Virus record (IMG/VR): IMGVR_UViG_3300035179_000013
Span: 1 to 51,725 of that record
Direction: 5' to 3' (one strand)
DNA length: 51,725 bases
From: a virus
Under the pieces are notes generated by a model, which saw nothing but the letters and a program-made list of their open reading frames with translations, had not been told where the DNA came from and made no database searches. A program made the translations under genes and the position numbers. Positions within the stretch are counted from its first letter, which is position 1, and every line of letters begins with the position of its first letter. Of the stretch, positions 13,977-22,213 are shown one piece after another.

Positions 13977-14882
13977 TTACTCAGCTCCAAAGAAAATTTG
14001 CTGGACAGTTGCGTACTGCGTCATCTTCGTGTCCCAGCCGCCTTTCGAGTCATGCGTCAATAGCTGGGTCAGATCATTCCAGACCTGATACTCGGTCACA
14101 TCGCCGCCCAGGAACTGGACTTCCGCTTTCTTCCCGGCTTTCTTGGAAACTTCGAAGCCGCTCAGCTTCTCAAGGTATTTCACTGGCAAAGCCTGAATCT
14201 TGGCAGCTTTCTCTATGGTCAGCTTCGTCTCAGTCATGTTTCGCAATCGGGCGACCACTTGGAACCCGCTCTGAACCACTTTCTCAAGAACGGTTACGAG
14301 CTCGTCAACGGTCGCCATCAACTCCGCTGGCTTGCCATAATGGATTTGGTAGAGGCTTGACATTACTTCACGGTCATCGAAGCCCATCCCTCGGCCAATT
14401 CCAAGTCTGGCCATCAGGAACATGTTCGCACAGGCATGTCTGAATGTCCACGAACCAGTTCCGAATGCTGCTCCGCCGTCAATCCCGTTTCTCACTGAAA
14501 AGCCGACGTGGATCTTGTCGCCTGGCGCAATCTCAACAGGTTCATCGAACGCATACAGGGCGCTCATGCGAGTTTTCTCGAAGTTCATCATTACATGGTT
14601 CTCAGGCTTGGCGAACCACGGACCGCTGAAATCTGTAAACGGCTTTGCTCCCAATCGTTGCGCTGCCGCGTCCGCTGCTTCTAAGGCGACTTCGTTCGGG
14701 ATCAGCACGTAACCCTTCGAGGTTATGGCTAACGGCTCGCCGTCTCGCACAATCAGCTTATAGCCGGTCTCTCGGTCGCGCAGTTTAATGTCCACTTGAT
14801 GAAGCCCGAACTCAGCCCACTTCGAATCTACTTTGCCAGACTGGACTTCGAATGTTTCAGGCAAAACCACACTTTCCGTCAT
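13977..14882 (-). CDS. DUF932-family phage/plasmid-like protein (301 aa)
   Basis: The block HVGFSVRNGIDGGAAFGTGS followed by WTFRHACANM is typical of the DUF932 (phage/plasmid-like TIGR03299) family, which is widespread on mobile elements and whose function is not established. The length is close to the family norm. An early block (LAITSKGYVLIPNEVALEAA) also fits. The ATG overlaps the preceding stop (ATGA). Confidence 0.75.
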   Translation of the reverse strand: MTESVVLPETFEVQSGKVDSKWAEFGLHQVDIKLRDRETGYKLIVRDGEPLAITSKGYVLIPNEVALEAADAAAQRLGAKPFTDFSGPWFAKPENHVMMNFEKTRMSALYAFDEPVEIAPGDKIHVGFSVRNGIDGGAAFGTGSWTFRHACANMFLMARLGIGRGMGFDDREVMSSLYQIHYGKPAELMATVDELVTVLEKVVQSGFQVVARLRNMTETKLTIEKAAKIQALPVKYLEKLSGFEVSKKAGKKAEVQFLGGDVTEYQVWNDLTQLLTHDSKGGWDTKMTQYATVQQIFFGAE

Positions 14883-15160
14883 TTCTTTCTCACCTTCTCG
14901 GCCTTCGCCGCCTTTCGTGCTCTCATCGTCGCCCAGGCTTTCTTCGCCGCTTCGGACCTACTCGAACTCGGCTTGGCCTTCGCAGGTTTCGCCGATCGCG
15001 CCGTCCTCACCTTCGCCAATTCCCACGGCTTCAGCCCGCTTACGTCGCGGACCACACATCTAGGCCGGTCATCGTCGCTCGAATGGCCACCAACAATACG
15101 ACCATTCAAAACGGCGTTTCCCAGGTTCGTTTCTCGAAAACTATATCCGCCCATTTTCAT
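14879..15160 (-). CDS. Basic protein with Lys/Ala-rich tail (93 aa)
   Basis: It begins MKMGGYSFRETNLGNAVLNG. The C-terminal half is rich in lysine, alanine and arginine (KKAWATMRARKAAKAEKVRK), like histone-type tails or nucleic-acid-condensing proteins. It is the first gene of a 15-gene leftward operon, and its ATG directly follows a GGTAA half-site. The role is unknown; DNA binding is inferred from charge. Confidence 0.6.
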   Translation of the reverse strand: MKMGGYSFRETNLGNAVLNGRIVGGHSSDDDRPRCVVRDVSGLKPWELAKVRTARSAKPAKAKPSSSRSEAAKKAWATMRARKAAKAEKVRKK

Positions 15161-15188
15161 TTTACCTCATGTTTACCAATGGGTTACA
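15161..15188 (-). promoter_or_regulatory. Operator array at the head of the leftward operon
   Basis: On the plus strand TTTACC begins at 15161 and at 15172, and GTTACA at 15183, an exact 11-bp period. Read towards the gene this includes GTAACCCATTGGTAAA, the same 16-mer found at 36272-36287 and nearly the same as the integrase site. The last half-site ends at the ATG of 14879-15160. A TTATTG element further upstream may serve as the TATA box. Confidence 0.6.
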
Positions 15189-15333
15189 AACGGCAATAAA
15201 GGCTTCGGACTGACTTGGAGAGAGGCTCGGAGTGCGGAAAATGGAACGACGGATGCACCGCAAAATCTCCTATTATCAGGCCATTTTAGCCCGAAATCCA
15301 ACTACCACCGTTTGATCTGGGCTTGACAGCGGG

Positions 15334-15528
15334 CTATCGTTTGATGCCCACCGCTTTTTTGATTTCAGCATTGACGTAGCTCTTGTCAGCAAGCCATTCG
15401 AGAACTATGCTCCGGATCAACGTACTAATGCCGACACGTCTGTTCTCAGCTATTGTTCGAACAAGCGTCGAGATTTCTTTGTCGAGTCGAACTATGTGCC
15501 GTTCAGTTTGCGGGTGTCCATTCGTCAA
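15334..15528 (-). CDS. Ribbon-helix-helix regulator (64 aa)
   Basis: The segment RHIVRLDKEISTLVRTIAEN followed by VGISTLIRSIVLEWLAD is a typical ribbon-helix-helix domain. TTG at 15528 is preceded by AGAGGT, gives a length usual for this family, and is preferred to an ATG at 15672. Just upstream, three GGTA half-sites with an 11-bp period suggest autoregulation. It is the third candidate regulator of the proviral operators. Confidence 0.65.
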   Translation of the reverse strand: MTNGHPQTERHIVRLDKEISTLVRTIAENRRVGISTLIRSIVLEWLADKSYVNAEIKKAVGIKR

Positions 15529-15554
15529 GATGTGACCTCTACGACATGCTTGAG

Positions 15555-15587
15555 CGTACCAGTCGCATACCTTTCGCTTACCATACC
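15555..15587. promoter_or_regulatory. Phased GTACC/ATACC/TTACC half-sites upstream of the RHH gene
   Basis: CGTACC begins at 15555, CATACC at 15566 and CTTACC at 15577, again with an 11-bp period. They lie 27 bases or more upstream of the preferred TTG start at 15528. If the longer reading from 15672 were correct, they would be coding. The phasing matches the other operators, though the half-sites are less conserved. Confidence 0.4.
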
Positions 15588-15636
15588 TAATAAGTCGCAG
15601 GGTTGTGAGTTTTGACGCGAAGGATTCGACACGGAT

Positions 15637-16095
15637 TTGAAATCTGTAGCCGGTCCGAAAGGGCCTGGACATCGCAGTGTATGGTATGCACGTCGCAGTT
15701 CGTTTGATGCTCGCAAACCGAACCGCCCAGACAGCCAGCCAGCCTCGCTTGATGATCTCGAAACCCAGGGGGAGAGCGACCGCCGATATCGCAAGCGACC
15801 TTCGAAAATGTTCCGTGACCTACTCCGCTGGGAGCAGCACAAGATCAAAGAAGTCATGACTTTGCTTCGGGCTGAGCAACGTGAGATTCAGAGTCATGGC
15901 AAATTTGATCCATTAACTGTCGAACTCATCATGAATGAAGATTCTAGCTTGGCGGATGAGCAGGGCGAAGTTCTCGTTCACCAAGGCGAAGTTCTCAGAG
16001 ACCCGAAACTGCGGCCGTTCTACATTCATCCTCTCTTGAATCCGAATCGAATCCTTCAGGCAGAGTTCAATTTTACGGACCCGAAACCTGCATGA
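15637..16095 (+). CDS. Hypothetical protein (up to 152 aa)
   Basis: The open frame from TTG 15637 has an arginine- and proline-rich N-terminus. From ATG 15808 the sequence (MFRDLLRWEQHKIKEVMTLL) becomes regular and helical, and the C-terminus contains a repeated EGEVLxxxGEVL-like phrase. Either start is possible; the shorter one gives 95 residues. It is the first rightward gene before the putative lysis module. No family was recognised. Confidence 0.5.
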   Translation: MKSVAGPKGPGHRSVWYARRSSFDARKPNRPDSQPASLDDLETQGESDRRYRKRPSKMFRDLLRWEQHKIKEVMTLLRAEQREIQSHGKFDPLTVELIMNEDSSLADEQGEVLVHQGEVLRDPKLRPFYIHPLLNPNRILQAEFNFTDPKPA

Positions 16096-16130
16096 AAAAT
16101 GTAGGCGGGAAACGGAGAAATTGAAAGAAG

Positions 16131-16442
16131 TTGTCACCTGACCAAATTCTAAACGTCGCGCTGGTGCTGGGATCCTACGTTGTAACCGGGATCATCGCAG
16201 CAGCCGCCTATGTCTACGTGACGAAGCTTTGGGGCGATCCGCTTGAAACTCGGCGTCGCCTAATTCTGGGAGCAATCGCAGGGTTCTTCTCATATTTCGT
16301 CGCGACGGCCATGGCCCCCGACCAAGCCACTAGCCCACTGGCCTATCTGACTGTGGGCGGCGCAGGATATGGCGCCGTTGATTTCCTGTCGGCGCTGCTA
16401 AGTAGACGGGCAAATCTGCTAGGAGATGCCGGAAAAAATTGA
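16131..16442 (+). CDS. Small membrane protein, holin candidate (103 aa)
   Basis: TTG at 16131 opens MSPDQILNVALVLGSYVVTG. Three hydrophobic segments are visible: about residues 7-29, 43-62 and 68-88. A charged loop (LWGDPLETRRR) separates the first two. Size, topology and position directly before a protease gene fit a holin-like role, which is an inference. The stop overlaps the start of the protease gene. Confidence 0.55.
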   Translation: MSPDQILNVALVLGSYVVTGIIAAAAYVYVTKLWGDPLETRRRLILGAIAGFFSYFVATAMAPDQATSPLAYLTVGGAGYGAVDFLSALLSRRANLLGDAGKN

Positions 16443-18280
16443 TGAGAGTAGCCGACCAGACTTTCAGTTTCATTCGACAGCAGTATCCCCCTGAGCTCCG
16501 GGGAGAGGTCACTGAAGATAGTCGAGTTCGAGTTCTCGTTTCTCTGAAATCCAAAGAGCAATACACGCCGCAGTTCGAAACGCATCTCGCAGAACACGAG
16601 CTCTATGTGATAGGTAAGATCTTTGACCATCAAACGCCGCTCTGGATTCTGATTTGTGAGACTCCAATCAAACCCGACGGCGTTCATCCCGGCCTTCGAG
16701 CATTGAACGTCTGCGACGTCTGCACTGAGAAAGTCCTACGGGTTACACCGGATTCTGTGATGAGCATTCCACCAACGGACATGACGCGCAGCGGAATTCC
16801 AGTGAACAAGGAAGACAGCGGGATTCCGCAGGGCGATGTCAGCGTTCAAGCAACGATCGTGGACATGATGAAAGCGATCGGCGTCGATAAGGTCTGGGCG
16901 GCGCTTGGCGACGGAAAATTCGGAGGGGAAAAAGGCGGTTGCCCGGGAGTGAATCTAGCGCACTTCGACACAGGCGCCCCAGCAGTCCAAGATTCACGAT
17001 TCTGGAACAAGTGGTTTCCACCAGCAAGCCCGACACCGAGCCCGATTCCAACAAGAGTCGTCGTCGCGAAAAGTTTCGCGGGTGGCGAAGGCCCTCAAGA
17101 TATGCATGGGCATGGAACGAAAACGTTAGCGATCGCAGCAGGGCAGGGATACGGTGACGATAACGCATACAAGGGTTGTGCGTATCGAGCGAATCTTTAC
17201 TGCTTCAAGGTTCTCGGCACAAACGGAAGCGGCCTCTACTCATGGATGCTCGCCGCAATAATTGACAGCCGCAAATATCCAATCGACGTCTGCACGATGA
17301 GCGTCGGAGGCAAAGAAGTTGATCCGCAGATGGAAGCCGCGATCGTAAGTAACATGCAGAACCAGGGACAAATCTGGTGCATCGCCGCTGGAAATGATGG
17401 ACGATTCGACACGCAGCACCCGCACGAATGGGCCTGCGACCGAAGCTTGGACAGTCCAGGTTCGGCGCTTGAAACATTCTGCTGCGGCGCAACTAGCGGC
17501 GGCAACCTGGGAGGTCAACCTGAAGCAGTCCAATCATGGTCCAGCCGTCCACCCTCTCGTGATGGGCGGAGCGCACCGAAACCTCCGCGTGGATCCCTAG
17601 TGCCAATCTCGGGTTACACGTTTCAGTTCGGAGTCATGGCCCCTGGCCTGGGCATCGCAACGTCAGCCGGCGACGTCGCGCAGAGCGGCACAAGCTTCGC
17701 AACTCCGCCTGTGGCGGGTGTAAACTGCCAGCTAGTCTACGCGATCTGCATCGCCGGCAGTGAGCCGGGGATTCGGCGAACCTATGAAATCATCAAACGT
17801 GTTCGAGAGGCCATTCTCCATAACTGTTACGAGCTCGGTTACTGGTCCGGTGGAAGCATAGGCTACACGAAAGATGAAGCCTACTGCATCGAGGCCTGGG
17901 GAAGAATCGACGCGTGGGCAGCCCATCAATCACTCGGACAGGGACCGACACCCAGAAAGTTCGGCCCAGCCACAAGCATCCCGTTCGAATTCACAGTGAA
18001 GGAAGGACCAACAGATAAGGAAACTGCAAACCTCTCGGCCATATCGGACAAAGGGCAATACATCGTCGGCGATACGGTGACGGTGACAGCGGAGCTTCTC
18101 GCAGCGAAAGATTCAGCTCCGATCCCTTCTCGCACTGTTCGAATCGCCATTGAGGATTCCGCTGGAAACCCGACCGTGAAAACCGCGGTTACAGATCAGA
18201 ACGGGATTGCTACAAGCCAATTCTCATTCGACCAAGCGCAACATTATTCGGGACACGCAGAATTCGATGGAGATCCATGA
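16442..18280 (+). CDS. Subtilisin-like (S8) serine protease with C-terminal Ig-like domain (612 aa)
   Basis: The catalytic triad is visible: Asp in AHFDTGAP (near residue 175), His in MHGHGTKT (near 222) and Ser in SGTSFATP (near 416), with the oxyanion Asn in IAAGNDG. About 110 residues precede the catalytic core and could be a propeptide or docking domain. Residues 530-612 resemble an Ig-like fold (GQYIVGDTVTVTAELLAAKD). There is no signal peptide. The gene sits between small membrane proteins, so release through a holin to attack the proteinaceous S-layer is a reasonable hypothesis; a virion protease is the alternative. ATG 16442 overlaps the previous stop; TTG 16439 is also possible. Confidence 0.85.
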   Translation: MRVADQTFSFIRQQYPPELRGEVTEDSRVRVLVSLKSKEQYTPQFETHLAEHELYVIGKIFDHQTPLWILICETPIKPDGVHPGLRALNVCDVCTEKVLRVTPDSVMSIPPTDMTRSGIPVNKEDSGIPQGDVSVQATIVDMMKAIGVDKVWAALGDGKFGGEKGGCPGVNLAHFDTGAPAVQDSRFWNKWFPPASPTPSPIPTRVVVAKSFAGGEGPQDMHGHGTKTLAIAAGQGYGDDNAYKGCAYRANLYCFKVLGTNGSGLYSWMLAAIIDSRKYPIDVCTMSVGGKEVDPQMEAAIVSNMQNQGQIWCIAAGNDGRFDTQHPHEWACDRSLDSPGSALETFCCGATSGGNLGGQPEAVQSWSSRPPSRDGRSAPKPPRGSLVPISGYTFQFGVMAPGLGIATSAGDVAQSGTSFATPPVAGVNCQLVYAICIAGSEPGIRRTYEIIKRVREAILHNCYELGYWSGGSIGYTKDEAYCIEAWGRIDAWAAHQSLGQGPTPRKFGPATSIPFEFTVKEGPTDKETANLSAISDKGQYIVGDTVTVTAELLAAKDSAPIPSRTVRIAIEDSAGNPTVKTAVTDQNGIATSQFSFDQAQHYSGHAEFDGDP

Positions 18281-18287
18281 CACGTAG

Positions 18288-18629
18288 ATGACCTACAGCT
18301 ACACCCAGATTCTAGGATTCCTAGTTCTGCTTCAAGCCTCATGGCTCGTAAGTCGAGAGATCATCCGCTGGATCGCCGACAGGTGGAAAGTCCGACTCTT
18401 CATACAACTCAAAGCGGGAGATCTGTCGGTTAAACGATTCATCAAAGCCATGCACATTGACCGCAGAATTCACATGCACCACTACATCTACGGAATCATT
18501 CTCGCAGTCGCAGCCGTCGGAATCTTGCTGCTTGGCGAAATCTATCTAAGCGCAATCCTGCTGGGAACAGCGATCGCACTCATCATCTCGGAAAGCAAAG
18601 AACTGCTATTGCAGAAGTGGGGCAAATGA
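18288..18629 (+). CDS. Membrane protein with an HxHHYxxG motif (113 aa)
   Basis: It begins MTYSYTQILGFLVLLQASWL, a first hydrophobic segment. A basic amphipathic region follows, then two close membrane spans (IIGILAVAAVGILLLG-like and LSAILLGTAIALII). The HMHHYIYG motif at the head of the second span is typical of small archaeal membrane proteins and could bind metal. It belongs to the four-gene module with the subtilisin. The stop overlaps the next ATG. Confidence 0.55.
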   Translation: MTYSYTQILGFLVLLQASWLVSREIIRWIADRWKVRLFIQLKAGDLSVKRFIKAMHIDRRIHMHHYIYGIILAVAAVGILLLGEIYLSAILLGTAIALIISESKELLLQKWGK

Positions 18630-18877
18630 GCGATGCACCTAGCGATGAGGAACGGGAATATTTCCGTGTGAAGGCTGCTGATGTGGTCTTGCGAGTCGGC
18701 GAACATGAGTCAAGAATCACGACGCTTGAGAAAGGATTCGAAAAGCTAAGCACGCTACCCCAAGACTTCGCAGCTATGCGGGCTGAAGTGAAAACGGGAC
18801 GATGGATGACAACTCTCCTAGTCCCACTCGTGACAGGCCTAATCGTTCTCCTAGTGCAACTGGCCATCCACCGCTGA
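18626..18877 (+). CDS. XhlA/BhlA-like coiled-coil membrane protein (83 aa)
   Basis: ATG at 18626 overlaps the previous stop. The soluble N-terminal part is a coiled coil (VLRVGEHESRITTLEKGFEK), and residues about 60-80 form a C-terminal membrane anchor (LLVPLVTGLIVLLVQLAI). This layout matches XhlA/BhlA-type holin-associated proteins of bacterial phages. Together with the adjacent membrane proteins and protease it supports a lysis module. Similarity is in architecture, not shown in sequence. Confidence 0.55.
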   Translation: MSDAPSDEEREYFRVKAADVVLRVGEHESRITTLEKGFEKLSTLPQDFAAMRAEVKTGRWMTTLLVPLVTGLIVLLVQLAIHR

Positions 18878-19302
18878 TGAGAAGCTTGCGAAAACAGAAA
18901 CGTTCCAAGAAGCACACACGACGACCACACGCGAAGGCCCATACGCGAAGCTCCAAAAAATCGAAGGGTCGGACCGGGGCCCCATCGCGTTCGAAGCAAG
19001 CCAAGATGCCGAAGTTGAAGTGGCCGGGTTATAATCTTGACAGTCCGATTCAACTCATCAGGTTCATGCAGCAAATCATCAAGGACACTTACACAGGGAG
19101 ACTTTGGTATCGTCAGGCTGGCGCTTTGAATGGCGCTATTCGCAACATGATGGATGCTTACGGGATGGGCGATTATCGGCTAGAGGAGATGTCGAAGCGT
19201 ATTGAGGAACTTGAGAAGGCTACAGGCGTTAGAGGAAAGACTCGGGGAGCTCGAACGATACCGGGCATCGCAACTCCAATTCAAGATACCGAAACCAGCT
19301 GA
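18877..19302 (+). CDS. Candidate small terminase subunit (141 aa)
   Basis: ATG at 18877 shares a base with the previous stop (TGATG). The first 45 residues are extremely basic (RKQKRSKKHTRRPHAKAHTR). A helical core follows (SPIQLIRFMQQIIKDTYTGR, LEEMSKRIEELEKATG) with a coiled coil. Its place directly upstream of the large terminase, and a basic DNA-binding arm with an oligomerising helix, fit a small terminase. No sequence family was recognised. It overlaps the terminase gene by about 100 bases. Confidence 0.5.
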   Translation: MRSLRKQKRSKKHTRRPHAKAHTRSSKKSKGRTGAPSRSKQAKMPKLKWPGYNLDSPIQLIRFMQQIIKDTYTGRLWYRQAGALNGAIRNMMDAYGMGDYRLEEMSKRIEELEKATGVRGKTRGARTIPGIATPIQDTETS

Positions 19303-20806
19303 TCCCGTCCGATGGGTTCAACGGGTCCGAGTTCTGAAAGGACAACGGTTCAGCTTCCAAGACAGGCCTTACTTGCTGCCGCTGTATCGGGACAGAGCTC
19401 GACGCATCATCATCGTGAAAGCCCGCCAGATGGAGATGACTGAGTGGATCGTAAACTGGCTACTCGACAACCTTCTCAGTAACCCGTTCACAGTTGGAAT
19501 CTACACGGCTCCCAGGATGGATCAGGTGAGCCGTTTCAGCCGCGACCGTTTCCGCCGTGCCATCCTCGACTCTCCCACGCTTCGAGAATTAATGAGCATG
19601 GCCCGAGACATTGGAGAAGGCCAATCCGCAATAGGCCGAGTCCCATTCGTCAACGGCTCAATCTGCTACTTGATTTCAGCGTGGGGAGACTTCGGCGCCA
19701 TCCGAAACATTCCCGCCGACTTCGTGGCGATTGATGAGATGCAGGACGTTCAATCTGAAGCTGTGCCCGTCATCGAGGAAACGATGAGTCATAGCAAACA
19801 TCGCAGGCTCGCCTCTGTGGGCACAGCCAGCGACGCAGGCAGCCAATTCGATCAGGTTTGGCATCAGTCGGACATGAAGGAATGGGATGACGAGAGCCAA
19901 GCTTGGGTGCCGCAGAAACCTGAAAGCCGATTCTGGTCAGGCTACCACATCAACCAGCAAATGGCCGCGTGGATTCGGACGCTCCCCATTGAGGATCCTG
20001 ACAGCATCGAAGCCAAACGAATGCGCTACTCTGAAAGACGCTTCCTGAACGAAGTCCTTGGGCTGTTCTATCGTGGCCTCGCCAAGCCGCTGCTCACTGA
20101 GGACATGCTGGCCTGCCGAGACTTCACCATTGGCCTAACGGAACGACTTGAACCGCCCTACGCCAGCTATGCCGGAATAGATTGGGGCGGCGGACAATTC
20201 GCCTTCACAGTCCTCTGGATTATGGCTAAGGACGAACTGGACCGTTGGCGCCTACTCTATGTTCGCAAATTCGACGAACGCGATCCAATGAAGCAGGTCG
20301 AGATCATCGGCAATCTCATGGGCATCTTCAACGTGAAACAGGCCGTGGCAGACATTGGATATGGCGCCGTGCAAGTCAGCGAACTACAGAAAAAGTTCAG
20401 CTCCCGAGTGATTGGCTGCCAGTACACTCGACGCCCCGAGATTCCATTAGAGCGGAAAGAGCAGGACGAACACGGCCGCAAGATCGCTCAGATGCTAGTT
20501 CTCGCCGACCGCTCATTCTGGATTGAAACCGCCATAGACCTAATCAAGAAACGTGACGCCGCAGGTCATCCAACACCGAAGCTAGTCTTACCGTGGGCTA
20601 GTCCTGTGGACGTGGAATGGCTCATCGACCACTTCGCATGCGTCGAAATGGAAGAACAGGAAACCATCAGCGGCAAGAAGTATCATCACTACACGCACCC
20701 CGAAGGACAACCAGACGATGCATTGCACACCTTCATCTACGCGCTCATCGCTGAAGCCATAGGACGCATCTCAGGACCACTCGCAGTCACAGACCTCTTC
20801 GGGTAA
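19202..20806 (+). CDS. terL: Terminase large subunit (534 aa)
   Basis: This is the packaging ATPase-nuclease. The ATPase part has a divergent Walker A (VKARQMEMTEW, where the usual glycine of RQxGxS/T is glutamate) near residue 75 and Walker B FVAIDEMQDV near 178. The nuclease part has YAGIDWGGG near 320, VADIGYG near 382 and a late PDDALHTFIYAL, the expected acidic residues of the RNase H fold. The start is TTG 19202 or 19211, because no other start occurs before the conserved region; this forces a 100-base overlap with the previous gene. The N-terminus is a short coiled coil. Confidence 0.9.
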   Translation: MRNLRRLQALEERLGELERYRASQLQFKIPKPADPVRWVQRVRVLKGQRFSFQDRPYLLPLYRDRARRIIIVKARQMEMTEWIVNWLLDNLLSNPFTVGIYTAPRMDQVSRFSRDRFRRAILDSPTLRELMSMARDIGEGQSAIGRVPFVNGSICYLISAWGDFGAIRNIPADFVAIDEMQDVQSEAVPVIEETMSHSKHRRLASVGTASDAGSQFDQVWHQSDMKEWDDESQAWVPQKPESRFWSGYHINQQMAAWIRTLPIEDPDSIEAKRMRYSERRFLNEVLGLFYRGLAKPLLTEDMLACRDFTIGLTERLEPPYASYAGIDWGGGQFAFTVLWIMAKDELDRWRLLYVRKFDERDPMKQVEIIGNLMGIFNVKQAVADIGYGAVQVSELQKKFSSRVIGCQYTRRPEIPLERKEQDEHGRKIAQMLVLADRSFWIETAIDLIKKRDAAGHPTPKLVLPWASPVDVEWLIDHFACVEMEEQETISGKKYHHYTHPEGQPDDALHTFIYALIAEAIGRISGPLAVTDLFG

Positions 20807-20858
20807 GTCATGTCTCTCTTGATGTCAACAGAGCGATTGGAATGCAAGTGGAAATCTT

Positions 20859-21026
20859 CTACGCTAAGACGAGCGGCCGCATGGTGATCGAGTCCACGAA
20901 ACCTCGATGCTGCTCCGGATCAGCGGTACAAGCGTAAGCGAACGCGAGCTCAGAACCATCATAACAAATGTCAACAGGGCTACTGCACTTAGGGCATCGG
21001 AAGTTGTCGGAGCGCTCAATTGGCAA
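20859..21026 (-). CDS. Zinc-ribbon mini-protein (55 aa)
   Basis: TTG at 21026 opens MPIERSDNFRCPKCSSPVDI followed by CYDGSELAFAYACTADP; CPKC and the later cysteines can form a zinc ribbon. An in-frame TAA lies two codons upstream, so the protein starts here or is joined by a frameshift to the frame read from 21139. Amino-acid quality is clearly higher in this frame than in the overlapping one that ends at 20864. Confidence 0.5.
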   Translation of the reverse strand: MPIERSDNFRCPKCSSPVDICYDGSELAFAYACTADPEQHRGFVDSITMRPLVLA

Positions 21027-21139
21027 GGGTTAGTCATGCCACTCAGAGATGGATGAAAGTAATACCTTCCAGCAGGCCTAAAAGTGTTACGTTTGGAGCG
21101 TGGTTCGTAATACTTGCCCGAGGAACCTGCATGATTCAT
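21027..21139 (-). pseudogene. Open segment joined to the zinc-ribbon gene by a possible frameshift
   Basis: ATG at 21139, directly after a GGTAA half-site, opens MNHAGSSGKYYEPRSKRNTF, a basic sequence of protein-like composition that runs to about 21027. Beyond that, this frame turns into poor sequence, while the -1 frame carries the CPKC zinc ribbon. A single gene broken by a frameshift, or two overlapping small genes, would both fit. No classical slippery heptamer was seen. Confidence 0.35.
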
Positions 21140-21157
21140 TTACCTCACCATTACCAT
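21139..21157. promoter_or_regulatory. Operator between divergent genes (20859/21139 and 21169)
   Basis: TTTACC begins at 21139 and ATTACCAT at 21150, 11 bp apart. On the leftward side the half-site abuts the ATG at 21139. On the rightward side the ATG of the metallopeptidase gene follows 11 bases after the last half-site. The arrangement matches the other proviral operators. Confidence 0.5.
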
Positions 21158-21168
21158 AAGGTGGTCCC

Positions 21169-21597
21169 ATGCCGAAATATGCGACCGATGACGCATTGAA
21201 CGAGATCGTGGCGGGAGTCCTCAAGTCTGGGGAGTTTCCTGATGCCGAAGATATGCGTGTGAAAGCTGTCTTTGCGAAAGGGTCAGCACCCGCCCACAAG
21301 GAAGCAGCATCATGTCGGAAAGTTCCAGCGATTCTCAGACTTGTCGGTGACTATGATTTCGTTCTTGTTTTCTGGACGAATGACTGGAACTCGAAAACCA
21401 ACGAGGAACGATTAGTTACCGTCTGTCATGAACTCTGGCATATCTCTCAGAATGATGAGGGCCAACCGAAAATCAGACCGCACGGCGGTGACTTCTGCGA
21501 ACTTCCCGAACACGACATTCACAGCAAAGCCCTCGCCAAGCGAGTGAAGCCTCCTGCGATCATGGCCACGATGCCACGACAAATAACGCTTGATTGA
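21169..21597 (+). CDS. Putative phage metallopeptidase (142 aa)
   Basis: The motif VCHELWHIS near residue 86 is a zinc-binding HExxH. The upstream core (DYDFVLVFWTNDWNSKTNEE) and a downstream histidine-containing stretch (RPHGGDF) fit the small putative phage metallopeptidase family (PF18894-like). Such proteins resemble anti-restriction or SprT-type peptidases, but their substrate is unknown. It has its own operator upstream and is followed by a methyltransferase gene. Confidence 0.75.
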   Translation: MPKYATDDALNEIVAGVLKSGEFPDAEDMRVKAVFAKGSAPAHKEAASCRKVPAILRLVGDYDFVLVFWTNDWNSKTNEERLVTVCHELWHISQNDEGQPKIRPHGGDFCELPEHDIHSKALAKRVKPPAIMATMPRQITLD

Positions 21598-21609
21598 AAT
21601 GATGGCTTG

Positions 21610-22209
21610 ATGGGACAAATCGCTCTCTGGCATGTTCATGACAAAGCTCCAATACGTCTAGTCAGAACACTCGAAATGTTCGCTGATACAGAATACTTCG
21701 GTCTCGACGCGACTGCAAGCATCCGCTCTTACTGGCGAAATCGAAACGCAGCCGGATGGATATTCTTAGACATACGCAGAGAGGTACGGCCCGATATTAG
21801 AGCATCCAACGAATTTCTACCGTTCAAAGACCAATCATTCAGCAAAGTGTTCTATGATCCGCCTCACATGGTAGCTGGACGCGGCCTCTGGTTGAACAGC
21901 CTTATGAAATTCAGATATGGCGATCTAGCCAAGAAATCTGACCTCGTTCGGAACATCTGCGAAGTAAATCGAGAGTTCGCCCGCATCCTAAAGCCCGAAG
22001 GAGAGTTGTTAGTCAAATGGAGTCAGAACAAGACAACGGCCGTAAGATGGGCGCAACTCTGCGAAATGCTCACCAACTTCGAGCTTAAGAAACTGGAAAG
22101 CCGACCAAGCCGCTCCGGAAATCCGAACGGCTCCTACGTTATCTTCGGGGAATTCGAGCTCGCTTCCCATATCATGGGCATTCAATCATTAGAACTGCTA
22201 GGCAGGTGA
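21610..22209 (+). CDS. SAM-dependent DNA methyltransferase-like protein (199 aa)
   Basis: The segment FSKVFYDPPHMVAGRG contains DPPH, a variant of the (D/N)PP(Y/F/W/H) catalytic motif of amino-group DNA methyltransferases. FGLDATASIRSYWRNRNAAG and ARILKPEGELLVKWSQNKTT fit the Rossmann-like frame. No target-recognition domain is obvious, so it may be compact and non-specific or act on RNA. It may protect viral DNA. ATG 21610 or TTG 21607 is the start. Confidence 0.7.
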   Translation: MGQIALWHVHDKAPIRLVRTLEMFADTEYFGLDATASIRSYWRNRNAAGWIFLDIRREVRPDIRASNEFLPFKDQSFSKVFYDPPHMVAGRGLWLNSLMKFRYGDLAKKSDLVRNICEVNREFARILKPEGELLVKWSQNKTTAVRWAQLCEMLTNFELKKLESRPSRSGNPNGSYVIFGEFELASHIMGIQSLELLGR

Positions 22210-22213
22210 CTTT

